64,000 nt of DNA from Bacteroidales bacterium (GCA_017960885.1 JAGCYI010000130.1:1-64000), one strand, 5' to 3'. Counted from the stretch's first letter, positions 8,137 to 17,323 are shown. Notes: a model not told the origin generated them from the letters alone. A program made the numbers and translations.

Positions 8137-10098
8137 CTACTCATACAACACGAACTCCACTCTGCGGTTGAGCGCACGTCCCTCCGAAGTGGTGTTAGGC
8201 GCAACAGGGGTGGTTTTACCAAAAGCACGGTAAGTCAACCTTTTTGGGTCAATACCAACCATTACAAGATAGTTGTAAACAGTGCGGCAACGTTTTTCGC
8301 TGAGAACCATATTAAACTCGTTGTTGCCAACCGCGTCGGTATGTCCGCCAAGTTCAATCTTATACTGAGGATATTCAGCAAAGAAGAGAGCCAGCTGCCT
8401 AAGCACAGCCTCGCTCGAGGGTGAAAGTTTAGCGGAATTAAACTCGAAATTCACATTCTCCAAAACCACAGGAATGCCTGTTTGAATCTTGTCGATGCGG
8501 ATATCCTTGTAAGTAGGCGGAACGTACTCCACAGAATCGGGCGTTATCACCTGCATGTTGTAAAAAAAGCCTTTCTTCTTGATAGTGAGAAGATACTCCT
8601 CGTCGTCGTTAACCTGGGTTGAAACTGCATACTCGCCATTCTTTTTGGTTTCGTCGTGAGCGGTTTCAAAAGTTTTCAGACCAGTAAGGTCAATGCTCAC
8701 GTTAGGCACAGGTTCGCCTTTCTCATTGGTAATCTTGCCTTTGATAAGTAGCACTTGGTTTGGACTTGCCTCAGGAGGAAGGTCGGAACAATAGATGTCC
8801 CAGCCGCCTTTGCCGCTAAGCATTTTCGACGAGAAATATATTCTCTTGCCGTCGGCACTCACCACGTATGCCACCTCGTCGCCCTCGGTATTTATCGGGA
8901 AACCTATATTCTTAGGTTTTGAAAAACGAGACATGTCGTCAAGACGGCTTACAAAAATATCAAAACCGCCCAGACCTCCATGTCCATTGGATGCAAAGTA
9001 AAGGGTCTTGTTGTCGGAATGGATAAAAGGCGTTTTCTCATCGAACTCGGTGTTTATTTTAGGACCAAGATTTATAGGCGAACTCCACAGAGAGTCAGTA
9101 GCATGACGGACAATCTTATAAATATCATAGCCGCCATAGCCTCCGGGACGGTTGCTCGAAAAATAAATAGTGTTTCCTGTAGCGTCAACAGTGGGCTGAC
9201 CGTCGAACAAATCGGTGTTAACAGTGTTGGGAAGCTTAATCAAAGGCTGCCACACACCGTTTTCATTGGCAGAATAATAAATATCGCAATCCTCATGATC
9301 ACAAATAGTTACATACAAAATGCGATTGTCGACTGTAAAACACGCGCCTCCCTGCAACTTACCTTGGTTAAACGGAGCAGGAAGGGGATCGCCAACAGTG
9401 TATAACTCAGCCACAGTATCGTTGCCATGTATCTTGGTGCTGAGCACGATCTGTTCAGAAAAATCACCATTGCGCTTTACATGACGACGGGTAAAGAGGA
9501 ACAATTCGCCATCGGGAGAAATCATAGGCAGGTATTCATCGTCGGAGGTGCATATATTCTGCAACTCTCGAGGATTAAACTTAACTGGGTGACTTATAAT
9601 GTCGTAATACTCCTTGATCATATCCAACCGCTTTTGAGCCTTGGCACGGCACGACGGCGCAGAATAGTCGTTGTCTAAAAAGTTGTTGAAAAGGCGTTCT
9701 GCCTGGTCGAACTTCCTATCAAGATAATAGCACTCACCAAGATAGAACGACGCACGGCAGCTATCGTATGTAGGGCAGAACTCAAACGACAAAGAGAGAT
9801 GGTGCTGAGCAAGCTTAGAAAACTGCAAAGCCATATCGGTTTGAAATCTAAGTTGGGCATCAATCTGTTTTTTAAGGTAATACTCACCCAAAATCAGTGT
9901 GGCGGGATAATACTTAGGATAATCGATAGTAATATCGGTAAGGTACTTTATACCAATATCCTGATTGTTTCTTAAAAGGTAAACAGCATCGTCATATTTT
10001 TGTTCGAGACCCTTAACTTTGGGCAATGAACACGGTTTCTGCGCCAGACACGCAGAGGAAACCAGTGCGGCAAATATGATGGTGTATATGCGTTTCAT
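8137..10098 (-). CDS. PorE-like envelope protein: TPR, PD40 propeller, regulatory-like domain, OmpA
   Basis: 653 residues in four parts. A signal peptide is followed by TPR-like helices to about residue 160. A WD40-like (PD40) propeller follows, with repeated blades of the type TIYFSSNRPGGYGGYDIY. Next is a carboxypeptidase-regulatory-like domain (KITNEKGEPVPNVSIDL). The C-terminal OmpA domain contains GGHTDAVGNNEFN and GRALNRRVEFVL, the peptidoglycan-binding Asp and Arg pattern. This is the architecture of P. gingivalis PorE, which links the type IX secretion machinery to the cell wall. The signal peptide holds a cysteine (SSACLAQ) but is a poor lipobox, so lipidation is uncertain. It could instead be a T9SS-unrelated OmpA paralogue of the same build. 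The neighbouring C25 peptidase carries a T9SS tail. Confidence 0.85.
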   Translation of the reverse strand: MKRIYTIIFAALVSSACLAQKPCSLPKVKGLEQKYDDAVYLLRNNQDIGIKYLTDITIDYPKYYPATLILGEYYLKKQIDAQLRFQTDMALQFSKLAQHHLSLSFEFCPTYDSCRASFYLGECYYLDRKFDQAERLFNNFLDNDYSAPSCRAKAQKRLDMIKEYYDIISHPVKFNPRELQNICTSDDEYLPMISPDGELFLFTRRHVKRNGDFSEQIVLSTKIHGNDTVAELYTVGDPLPAPFNQGKLQGGACFTVDNRILYVTICDHEDCDIYYSANENGVWQPLIKLPNTVNTDLFDGQPTVDATGNTIYFSSNRPGGYGGYDIYKIVRHATDSLWSSPINLGPKINTEFDEKTPFIHSDNKTLYFASNGHGGLGGFDIFVSRLDDMSRFSKPKNIGFPINTEGDEVAYVVSADGKRIYFSSKMLSGKGGWDIYCSDLPPEASPNQVLLIKGKITNEKGEPVPNVSIDLTGLKTFETAHDETKKNGEYAVSTQVNDDEEYLLTIKKKGFFYNMQVITPDSVEYVPPTYKDIRIDKIQTGIPVVLENVNFEFNSAKLSPSSEAVLRQLALFFAEYPQYKIELGGHTDAVGNNEFNMVLSEKRCRTVYNYLVMVGIDPKRLTYRAFGKTTPVAPNTTSEGRALNRRVEFVLYE

Positions 10099-10102
10099 AA
10101 AT

Positions 10103-10160
10103 AAAAAGGCATTTTTGTTATTCTACGTATATAACGCAAAAAATGAAACAAAAATGCCTT
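10103..10160 (-). terminator. Terminator of the AsmA-like gene
   Basis: A 14-bp perfect inverted repeat (aaggcatttttgtt 10106-10119 / its complement 10147-10160) is followed leftward by five T. It lies between the AsmA-like stop and the start of the PorE-like gene, so the two are separate transcription units. Confidence 0.8.
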
Positions 10161-10168
10161 AAAAAAAA

Positions 10169-13024
10169 TTATTTAATGCTTTCCGCCTTAGCCATAGCCT
10201 CCTTGTTGATTTTGTCGGCTTGTTGTTCGGCGGTATTAACTATTTTGTCGCCTTGAGACTTGGCAGTGCTAACCACTTTGTCGGCTTTGGCATAAGCTTC
10301 ATTTAGAGTTTTGTCGGCTTGAGCCTGAGCCTTCTTGATAGCCTCGTCGGCAGCACGTTTTGCAGCGGCTTTGGCTACAGGATTTGTGGCTTTGGCAATA
10401 AGTTCGTCGGCCTGCTTGGTGGCTTCGGCAACAGCCTTGTCGGAAGCAGCTTTCGCCTCTGCTTTTAGTTTGTCGCAAGTTTTCTGTGCGGTAGCAATCA
10501 GTGTGTCGCGAGTGTGTTTAGCAACGGCTATCACCTCGTCGGCCTTCTTCTTGGCATCGGCTATGTATTTCTTTGCGTTCTCAGACAGTTCTGCCTTAAC
10601 CTCTTGAATTTTTTCCTTAACCACCTCTTTAATCACATCGGTAGCTGAGGTATGGAATCCAGTAATTTTGGGATTTGTAACAGTACCGCCGATAGTTGCG
10701 ATTACCTTAATCATACCGCTTCGGTCACCACCGGCAACTTTGCCAAGAAGTTCGTTAGCCATAGACTCCACAAGAGTAAGACCGAAATCAAAATTGAGCG
10801 ACTGGTCGAGACCAAGTTTGCCGCCAAATGTAGCGTCTTGATCATTCATCTTAAAGGCTGTGGTGTCGATAATTACATTACCATCAACAATTGTAAAACC
10901 TACATTGATATTTTTCAAAGCAGGATTAATAAGCTTGTCGTTTTTGGTGACTGTACCAATCATCTTGAAAATCTCGGCATCTTTGATAGCAACCTGCTGA
11001 GTAACAAGACGTCCGTCACCGTTGATGGTTTTCAAATCGGGATTCAAGAAACGGTCGGTAAAACCGTTGAAGTTAACCTTCGCAGTAACCTTGCCTTGAC
11101 ATTTAGTAGCTATGGGCGCAAGATGCTCAATTGTATTAAATGTTGTAGCTGTGGTTTGTATATCTACCTGACTTAAATCGAGTTGCAAGTCCAAACCAGG
11201 ACGGTTGATATCAGAAGCATCGTAAACACCAGACGCAAACACTTTTCCACCTAAGGTATTGAGTTTTAAATCATTGAGGAAAGCAGCACCGTTGCGCAAT
11301 CCGATTGTACCAGTTAAAGAGTTGATAACCAGACTGTCGTAAAGTATCTTGCCGATATTAGAATTAAGAGTGAAATTGATATTAGAAGGAATCTCAGGAG
11401 CCTCAATAGCTGAAGTATCTGTAACTCCGTCGGATGCAACCACCGAATGGTCGTAAGAATAGATATCGTTAACATCGATCAAGTTGCTCTTGAAATTGAA
11501 ATCGGCCTTCAATGTACTATCGGCAAAAACATAATGGAAAATGTTGTCAATCTTACCGTTGAGGTTGAAATCGCTCTTGCCCATTGTCATATTCAGATAT
11601 TCAAGATCGGCTTTCTTGGGAGAAATTATCAGGTGCGCCTTGCTGATATCAATAGGCGGAAGGTCGGTCAAAACAGTGCGGAAGTTGTTTAAATTAATAT
11701 CTCCCTTAGCGTTAAACTTGTCGTAAGCGCCGTCGTCGAGATAAGACAGCTTGCCGTCGAAACTGAGAATAGCCTTAACCAAACCCTTGAGAGTCATATC
11801 CTCCAAAGGAACAACGTCGGCAACAGATTCAAGTTGCAACGATGCGTTAACATCGCCAGCCAAATCGATATCCTTAGCAGAAGTCTGCACCAAGAAACGT
11901 GCGTCGATGGGATTGTCGGCAATATTCAAATGAACCTTCTTAGCGTCGATATTAATGCTGTCTAAGTTGCCAGGACATTTAACTTTTACATCTATATTGA
12001 TGTTTTCTACCGACTTAGGCAAGTCAGGATACTGGAAACGAGCATTATCAACCAAAAGGTTTACCCAAAATTCAGGGAAAGAAACAGCGTTGAAATCACC
12101 TTTGGCACCACCGTCGAACGAGAAATTACCAGAGGTTTTAACGCCCTCCAAATCTTTGGCATAATCGGCGGGAATCATACTCAAAACGCTTCTAAAATCA
12201 GTGTTGTCGGCGCCGAACTTCAAATCCATTGATACATTAGTGTCGGGAACTTCTATCCAGCCATCGAGTTTAAGTGCAAGCTCGTTAATCTTAAACACAT
12301 TCTCCTTAAAAGCGAACTTCATCTTCTCCATATCTGCATCGAGATTGCTCTTAACGTCAACCACAGCATCGTTGATGTAGATAATGGGACCCATCCTCAC
12401 ATTGAGTTTGGCAATGTCCATAAGCATGGAAAGAACAGACTCTTTGTCGCTTAAGTCGCCTGTGAGTTTAAAGTTGAGAGTGTCGATAAGTGCGTGAACA
12501 TCAGTAATACTGTCGGTATAAACCACACGCATATTATTGATTTCCAACTTTTTAAGAGCAAGTTTAAAAGAAGAAGCTGAAAGTGTGTCAATCTCCTCCT
12601 CCTCGATTTCAGTTGTGTCGGTTTTGGCAATGTCGTAGTTGGGCTTGCCATTTTTTAGCACAATGATATTAAACTTAGGATTGTCTAACACCACAGATTT
12701 CACCTTAATTTTTGCGCCGAAAAGCGACATAAGGTTTACCGTGGTTTCAAGCTTGTCGAACTGTGCAAGAGTATCGTTTTGAAACTCCTCCACACCTTTT
12801 AAATATACATCATCAATGCGGATAGTGGCGTCGGGAAAATGCTTGAACAAATTGAGGTTCAAATCCTTAACATACAACTCTGCGTTGATGTAATCTTTGG
12901 CCAACTGGCATCCATAATTCAAAAGCTTATCCGAAAAAAACATCGGAATAACAATCATAAGTGCCAATACCACAACCAATAAGATAACGAATATCTTTGC
13001 GATGGTTTTGAAAATTTTTTTCAT
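10169..13024 (-). CDS. AsmA-family protein with C-terminal 11-residue repeat tail
   Basis: 951 residues from the ATG at 13024, chosen because a perfect GGAGG lies 6 bases upstream and a TAGTTTTG -7 box lies at 13057-13064. One N-terminal membrane helix (about 8-30, ILLVVVLALMIVIPM) is followed by a long beta-rich AsmA-like body with typical segments (LNLFKHFPDATIRIDDVYLKG, GLDLQLDLSQVDI). AsmA-like proteins are thought to bridge inner and outer membranes and carry phospholipids. The last 126 residues are unlike the family core: a charged, alanine-rich helix with Asp every 11 residues. The gene seems monocistronic with its own terminator. The body could alternatively be placed in a DUF748-type subgroup. 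Confidence 0.85.
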   Translation of the reverse strand: MKKIFKTIAKIFVILLVVVLALMIVIPMFFSDKLLNYGCQLAKDYINAELYVKDLNLNLFKHFPDATIRIDDVYLKGVEEFQNDTLAQFDKLETTVNLMSLFGAKIKVKSVVLDNPKFNIIVLKNGKPNYDIAKTDTTEIEEEEIDTLSASSFKLALKKLEINNMRVVYTDSITDVHALIDTLNFKLTGDLSDKESVLSMLMDIAKLNVRMGPIIYINDAVVDVKSNLDADMEKMKFAFKENVFKINELALKLDGWIEVPDTNVSMDLKFGADNTDFRSVLSMIPADYAKDLEGVKTSGNFSFDGGAKGDFNAVSFPEFWVNLLVDNARFQYPDLPKSVENINIDVKVKCPGNLDSINIDAKKVHLNIADNPIDARFLVQTSAKDIDLAGDVNASLQLESVADVVPLEDMTLKGLVKAILSFDGKLSYLDDGAYDKFNAKGDINLNNFRTVLTDLPPIDISKAHLIISPKKADLEYLNMTMGKSDFNLNGKIDNIFHYVFADSTLKADFNFKSNLIDVNDIYSYDHSVVASDGVTDTSAIEAPEIPSNINFTLNSNIGKILYDSLVINSLTGTIGLRNGAAFLNDLKLNTLGGKVFASGVYDASDINRPGLDLQLDLSQVDIQTTATTFNTIEHLAPIATKCQGKVTAKVNFNGFTDRFLNPDLKTINGDGRLVTQQVAIKDAEIFKMIGTVTKNDKLINPALKNINVGFTIVDGNVIIDTTAFKMNDQDATFGGKLGLDQSLNFDFGLTLVESMANELLGKVAGGDRSGMIKVIATIGGTVTNPKITGFHTSATDVIKEVVKEKIQEVKAELSENAKKYIADAKKKADEVIAVAKHTRDTLIATAQKTCDKLKAEAKAASDKAVAEATKQADELIAKATNPVAKAAAKRAADEAIKKAQAQADKTLNEAYAKADKVVSTAKSQGDKIVNTAEQQADKINKEAMAKAESIK
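10172..10549 (-). repeat. 33-bp (11-codon) tandem repeat region encoding a hendecad helix
   Basis: Within the AsmA-like gene, residues 826-951 fall into 11-residue units such as KKADEVIAVAK, HTRDTLIATAQ, ADKTLNEAYAK and ADKVVSTAKSQ. Asp recurs exactly every 11 residues, five times in the first block and five in the second. The two blocks are separated by an Asn-Pro break. Confidence 0.85.
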
Positions 13025-13064
13025 TATAATTCCTCCTAAATAATTTTTTACAACCACAAAACTA
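13022..13064 (-). promoter_or_regulatory. Promoter box and strong Shine-Dalgarno site of the AsmA-like gene
   Basis: The minus strand carries TAGTTTTG (13057-13064, fitting TAnnTTTG) and then GGAGGA (13031-13036) 6 bases before the ATG at 13022-13024. A perfect Shine-Dalgarno site is unusual here. Only this gene and corA clearly have one in the window. Confidence 0.6.
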
Positions 13065-13130
13065 ACAATAATAATTGATATTGAACAAACAAAAATGCGC
13101 ATATATTCATTTATTTATTATAAATTTGCA

Positions 13131-13138
13131 ACAACAAA
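13131..13138 (+). promoter_or_regulatory. -7 promoter element for the WbqC-like gene
   Basis: TAAATTTG matches TAnnTTTG and ends 9 bases before the ATG at 13148, so the mRNA would have almost no leader. Confidence 0.5.
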
Positions 13139-13147
13139 AGTAAAATT

Positions 13148-13774
13148 ATGGCGGAAATTCTTTTAAGTACAGCATATTTACCTAATATACAATACGTTAG
13201 AGCATTATCACAAAACAAAACTGTTGTTGTAGAACAATACGAAAACTTTATAAAACAGAGTTTCCGAAATCGCTGTACAATACTTGCGTCGAACGGAACG
13301 ATGGATTTGAGCATTCCCATCGAAAAAGGATGCTCAAAACACCTTATCCGCGACACAAAAATAAGCTACAGCCAGCATTGGCAGTCGCAGCACTGGCACG
13401 CTATTGTGTCGGCGTACAACTCTTCGCCATATTTCGAATACTTCAGAGACGAGTTAGAACCGTTTTTCCACAAAAAATATGAGTTTCTTTGGGACTTCAA
13501 CACAGAGATTAACGCACAGATTTTCAAAAACTTAAATTTAAAGACGAAAATCTCGCTCACCGAAGATTACATTCGCGAAGGAAACGCCTCATATACCGAC
13601 CTCCGCAACGAAATCCACCCCAAAAAAACTCAGAAGCCCAAACAGAATTATTACGACGAAACTCCTTATCCTCAGGTGTTTGACTCTGTTTTCGGTTTTA
13701 CACCAAACCTAAGCGTTATAGATATGCTATTTAATATCGGCTCAGATGCCGAAGAACTTTTAAAATTAGTGTAA
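13148..13774 (+). CDS. WbqC-family protein
   Basis: 208 residues. It opens with the LLSTAYLPNIQYVRAL pattern of the WbqC-like family and has the typical middle (LSIPIEKGCSK, IRDTKISYSQHWQSQHWHAI). It ends with the conserved PYPQVFDSVFGF and LSVIDMLFNIGSDA. The family occurs in O-antigen and polysaccharide clusters and near lipoprotein genes; its biochemical activity is not established. The gene overlaps nothing and is followed, after one base, by a membrane glycosyltransferase gene, so the two form an operon. That fits a role in envelope glycan assembly. Confidence 0.88.
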   Translation: MAEILLSTAYLPNIQYVRALSQNKTVVVEQYENFIKQSFRNRCTILASNGTMDLSIPIEKGCSKHLIRDTKISYSQHWQSQHWHAIVSAYNSSPYFEYFRDELEPFFHKKYEFLWDFNTEINAQIFKNLNLKTKISLTEDYIREGNASYTDLRNEIHPKKTQKPKQNYYDETPYPQVFDSVFGFTPNLSVIDMLFNIGSDAEELLKLV

Positions 13775-13775
13775 A

Positions 13776-15128
13776 ATGCAGAAACTAAAGAACTTAGAAT
13801 TTTACATTCCACTCATAATCGGTGTATATCTGCTTTTTGCATTCAGGTTCAACATATACGTTATGCCATTGTCGTATAGCGAAACAGAATTTCTCAGCCA
13901 AATGATATTCTCAAACGACAACAGCCGGCTGGAACTTTTCGCCAACAATGTACCCAATATTCCCGCATTGGTTTATTATCTGATTTACAGTATTTTTGGA
14001 GAAAACATAATTGCTATACGAATTACAGCAACCCTATTTGCAATTCTGGGCATATTTGTGGTGTTTAAATTTGGAAACTTCTTTTTCGGCAAACAAGCCG
14101 GCATTTTTGCAGCCACAATGCTGATAGTGCAAAATATTTTTCTGGCTCAGTTTGCCACCGTCCAGCCCGAAATAATAAACACAATATTGCTTATAAGTGC
14201 GCTCTACTGCTTTTTGCGCGAAAAATACCGAACTATGTGTATTTGGTTGGTTTTAGCTGTAAATATCAATATATCAGGAATTTTAGCAATACTTTTCCTA
14301 CTGGGCGCATTCCTTCTAAAAAGAAACATTGAAAACAAATCACAATCACTCGTCTTCTTTTTAATTCCAATTGCGGTAGCTGCCACGGTAGAAGCTATCA
14401 ACATGGTGATACTTGGCGAACTTTCGGTTCTGAAGAATTTTTCAATCACATCGTATGCAGAGGATATTACTGATAGACTGAATTTTACATTTGTATTACA
14501 GCAACGTTTGACATTAACACTGATATTCATAATTTCGATTATAACAGCGGCAATTCAGCGGCAAATTGAGGGTTTTGAAGTTAAAAACTATATCTATATC
14601 GCTGTGTTTATGCTTCTTATTGTAGCCACAGAAACAACCACCCACAGTGATTATTGCACATTGCTGGTATCGGTTGCGCTTTTGGCTGTGATCACTGGTG
14701 CGTCGTTCTCGTCGATAAATATTTTTTATGCTTATAAATATATAATAATCAGTGCATTAATCTTGTTGTTCGCCGTATTTGCAGCTCGCAGCAAAAACAC
14801 ATCGTGCGAGTACATATCGCACACTCATCAAACCGAAACCGACATCAAAGCAATAAAATATCTCAACGAAACTGTTTCTCCCACCGACAGCATAATGTGC
14901 AGCAATACTTTTTACAAATTACTCACCAACAAGTATTTAGGATACATTTCAGAACCATATACCAATATCGACACCATCTACTCCCCCACCAAATACAAAT
15001 TTTTGATAAAAGGTAAAGACGCAAACTGCAAAAACCTCAACGCCACGCTCTTAGAAGAAATCTGCACACTCGAAAAAACCTTTACAAAAAAAGAGGCAGA
15101 AACCGACATCTATAGCGTAAAGCAATAA
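13776..15128 (+). CDS. GT-C fold membrane glycosyltransferase (GT39/ArnT-like)
   Basis: 450 residues with about nine to ten hydrophobic helices in the first 350 residues and a short soluble C-terminal domain. The first periplasmic loop holds an acidic pair (LSYSETEFLSQ), at the place of the catalytic acidic residue of PMT/ArnT-type enzymes. Next come the YYLIYSIFGENIIAIRITATLFAILG and FGKQAGIFAATML segments typical of PMT_2-like proteins. Such enzymes move a sugar from a polyprenyl phosphate donor to protein or lipid A on the outer face of the inner membrane. Acceptor and sugar are unknown. It is translationally close to the WbqC-like gene (1-base gap). Confidence 0.75.
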   Translation: MQKLKNLEFYIPLIIGVYLLFAFRFNIYVMPLSYSETEFLSQMIFSNDNSRLELFANNVPNIPALVYYLIYSIFGENIIAIRITATLFAILGIFVVFKFGNFFFGKQAGIFAATMLIVQNIFLAQFATVQPEIINTILLISALYCFLREKYRTMCIWLVLAVNINISGILAILFLLGAFLLKRNIENKSQSLVFFLIPIAVAATVEAINMVILGELSVLKNFSITSYAEDITDRLNFTFVLQQRLTLTLIFIISIITAAIQRQIEGFEVKNYIYIAVFMLLIVATETTTHSDYCTLLVSVALLAVITGASFSSINIFYAYKYIIISALILLFAVFAARSKNTSCEYISHTHQTETDIKAIKYLNETVSPTDSIMCSNTFYKLLTNKYLGYISEPYTNIDTIYSPTKYKFLIKGKDANCKNLNATLLEEICTLEKTFTKKEAETDIYSVKQ

Positions 15129-15151
15129 AAAAGCCTCTCATAAAGAGAGGC
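15127..15151 (-). terminator. Terminator of the glycogen synthase gene
   Basis: A 7-bp stem (gcctctc / gagaggc) with a 5-base loop is followed leftward by six T. It also lies at the end of the converging glycosyltransferase gene. Confidence 0.8.
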
Positions 15152-15182
15152 CAAACATTAACCATCTAAATAACCTAAAATA

Positions 15183-17003
15183 TTATCGTTTAATCACTTC
15201 GTCGTAAGCGTCGAAATAGTTCTGAGCAAGGTTTGTCCAGTCGAAGTGAGTAGAATTTTCCTCTACATTGTTGCGCATGCTGATACGTTCGCGGCGGCTG
15301 AGTTTTACAAATCGGAGCATAAGGTTTGCCATCTGTTCAGCACTGTCGTTGTAGCTGACATTCTTGCGGTTAACCACATAAAGACCCATTTTTTCGCAAT
15401 CGTCGAATTTGGCTTTGATGTAAGAGCCGAAGCCTGCAAGGTCGCTGGTAATTGATGGAATACCGCTTGCCATACATTCCAACGGAGTATATCCCCAAGG
15501 TTCGTAATACGACGGGAAAACACCCAAGTGGCATCCTCGAATAAACTGACCATACTCCATATGGAAAAGCGGGTTTGCCGAATTGATAAAGTCGGGATGG
15601 TAAACCACCTTAACTTTGTCGTCGCGGTTGTTGATAAGATTCGACATACGGAGGAAGTTGAGCACAGGGTCGTTCTCGTTTTTAAGATTGTGGGTAACTA
15701 TAAGGGGAAGATTGTTGGATTTCCAAGTCTTAACGTTGCGGCGGAGTTTCAATTCCTGATGCTCCTCTATCATATCGTTAAGATTTGGCAATTTGTACGA
15801 ACCATTGTTTTGAGTAACTGAATAGAAAAGTTTTTTGCCAAGGTCGCGCTCAATCTCTTCGGTATTGCGCTTAATTTCTTCCATAAGTGCCTTAGAATGA
15901 AGTACCTGCGCATTAAACGAATAGGTAGGCTGACGAGTAATCAAGAAGAAGACTACAGTAGAGTCGATATTCTCTTGTTTCATCTTATAATTGAGTCGGG
16001 CGAGCGCCTCCAAAGTAAGGTCGAATCCCTTGTTCTGATACTCAAAACGTCCCGAAGAGAAGAAATACATTGTCTTATCCAAATTGAACGAGTAGCTCTG
16101 GAAGAAGTGACCCATCACAAACTCGTTGATCTGTTCCTTGTAGTCGAGGTGGAGGTTTTGGAACTCGTGCATAGCCTCAAAACGCTCGATATTCAAACCG
16201 TTGGGCAGGATAAAGTCGGGAGTTCTGCCAAGAAGGTGAGTACATTCCGAAGCGGTAATTTCGCTCACTGTAGTAAACACGTGACTGCCATGGGCGGCTG
16301 CCCGTTCCAACTGCACAATGGGGAAAATGTTGAAGTGCTTAGCCTCGTCTTCCCAATTGTAGAACGGCAGGTTGTTGTAGAAACTATGGTCGTTCATAGC
16401 CAGATAGCGGCCGAGCATTGTGGCGTGCGTGGTGAAAACAGTCTTGATAGGCATGTTCTCCTTGCGGATATCCATGATAGGCACACCAGCCATCCATTCG
16501 TGGAAATGAGCGATGATATTGGTTTGCTGCAAATCGCTGTTAACCAGTATTCTGAAAAATTCTGTAACCTGATAGCCGAACGAGAGCACCTTGTTGGTAA
16601 GGTCGTCGTCGTAGTCGATAGAGATATAATGGTCTGCCCAGATTTTATACTTTATGTCGCCAAGACGGTTGAAAATAGTGTACGGATTAAAAAGTATCAC
16701 TTTTGGTCTACCAGTTACGAGCCAATGGCCATAATGAACCTCGAAACCACTCTCACGCATCGTGTGTACAGCAAATCCAACGGGGTCGGAAAGGTCCTCA
16801 ATAGGATCAAACGCAGGCGACGCCTGATCTTCGAAATAAGGTCCGAGGAGTATGTAGTTTTCTCTATTCCATTTGCTTACGATGGCTGGAATCTTTGAGC
16901 GGATAACAGTATAAATGCCGCCCACTTGGTTGCAGACCTCCCAAGCGCATTCAAAAAGCATTGTCTGCTGAAAAAGTTCTTTATTTTCCTTTTCTTTAAC
17001 CAT
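15183..17003 (-). CDS. Glycogen synthase, GT3-like
   Basis: 606 residues. It transfers glucose from a nucleotide sugar to growing glycogen in the cytoplasm. The opening FECAWEVCNQVGGIYTVI is the hallmark of the eukaryote-type GT3 synthases, which Bacteroidota also use. Other family features are FHEWMAGVP, TTHATMLGRYLA, FTTVSEITASECTHLLGR, PNGLNIERFE and the C-terminal GVFPSYYEPWGYTPLECMASG, with the acidic residue pair used for donor binding. Length is shorter than yeast or animal enzymes, which carry regulatory tails. No glycogen phosphorylase or amylase gene is adjacent. A TTG-N20-TAAATTTG promoter and a leader of about 90 bases with a hairpin lie upstream. Confidence 0.93.
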   Translation of the reverse strand: MVKEKENKELFQQTMLFECAWEVCNQVGGIYTVIRSKIPAIVSKWNRENYILLGPYFEDQASPAFDPIEDLSDPVGFAVHTMRESGFEVHYGHWLVTGRPKVILFNPYTIFNRLGDIKYKIWADHYISIDYDDDLTNKVLSFGYQVTEFFRILVNSDLQQTNIIAHFHEWMAGVPIMDIRKENMPIKTVFTTHATMLGRYLAMNDHSFYNNLPFYNWEDEAKHFNIFPIVQLERAAAHGSHVFTTVSEITASECTHLLGRTPDFILPNGLNIERFEAMHEFQNLHLDYKEQINEFVMGHFFQSYSFNLDKTMYFFSSGRFEYQNKGFDLTLEALARLNYKMKQENIDSTVVFFLITRQPTYSFNAQVLHSKALMEEIKRNTEEIERDLGKKLFYSVTQNNGSYKLPNLNDMIEEHQELKLRRNVKTWKSNNLPLIVTHNLKNENDPVLNFLRMSNLINNRDDKVKVVYHPDFINSANPLFHMEYGQFIRGCHLGVFPSYYEPWGYTPLECMASGIPSITSDLAGFGSYIKAKFDDCEKMGLYVVNRKNVSYNDSAEQMANLMLRFVKLSRRERISMRNNVEENSTHFDWTNLAQNYFDAYDEVIKR

Positions 17004-17028
17004 TTTTGTACAAATTAATAGTTCGGAA

Positions 17029-17131
17029 AGTATTATGAAATAATAATACTCTGTATATCAATATGTTAATTTATAAAATAAATATATATTTTCTAATATT
17101 CAAATTTACAAGTTTTTGTAATCAATGTCAA
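17029..17131 (-). promoter_or_regulatory. Promoter and leader hairpin of glycogen synthase
   Basis: On the minus strand, TTG (17129-17131), 20 bases and TAAATTTG (17101-17108) form a good promoter. The leader contains an 8-bp hairpin (agtattat / ataatact, 17029-17050) upstream of the start codon. Confidence 0.5.
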
Positions 17132-17207
17132 GTTTTTTTTAAAGAAAAATTATCAATTATAAAACTTTTTTTTAACATCTTTTATAACATTGATTTTCAG
17201 CTATATA

Positions 17208-17237
17208 GATAGTAATATTTTTTTCAATATTGCTATC
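17208..17237. repeat. Inverted repeat in the glgA/aldo-keto reductase gap
   Basis: A 12-bp stem with one mismatch (gatagtaatatt / aatattgctatc) encloses a 6-base loop. The rest of the 320-base gap 17004-17323 holds the glycogen synthase promoter, very AT-rich sequence, a small GTTAC/GTAAC hairpin (17251-17265) and the terminator at 17267-17303. I see no gene in the gap. Confidence 0.55.
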
Positions 17238-17266
17238 AGATATAAAAACCGTTACACTATGTAACA

Positions 17267-17303
17267 AAAACGGTGCAAATTTCTTAAAAATCTGCACCGT
17301 TTT
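17267..17303 (-). terminator. Terminator of the aldo-keto reductase gene
   Basis: An 11-bp perfect stem (aaaacggtgca / tgcaccgtttt) has built-in A and T runs on both sides, so it can act in either direction. It lies 20 bases after the stop of the minus-strand gene. Confidence 0.85.
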
Positions 17304-17323
17304 CATAAAAAAGTGTAATAATA

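Noticed and set aside
15897-16898. Open frame of 333 codons antisense to glycogen synthase
   Set aside because: Shadow of a clear family member; the product is low-complexity and unrecognisable.
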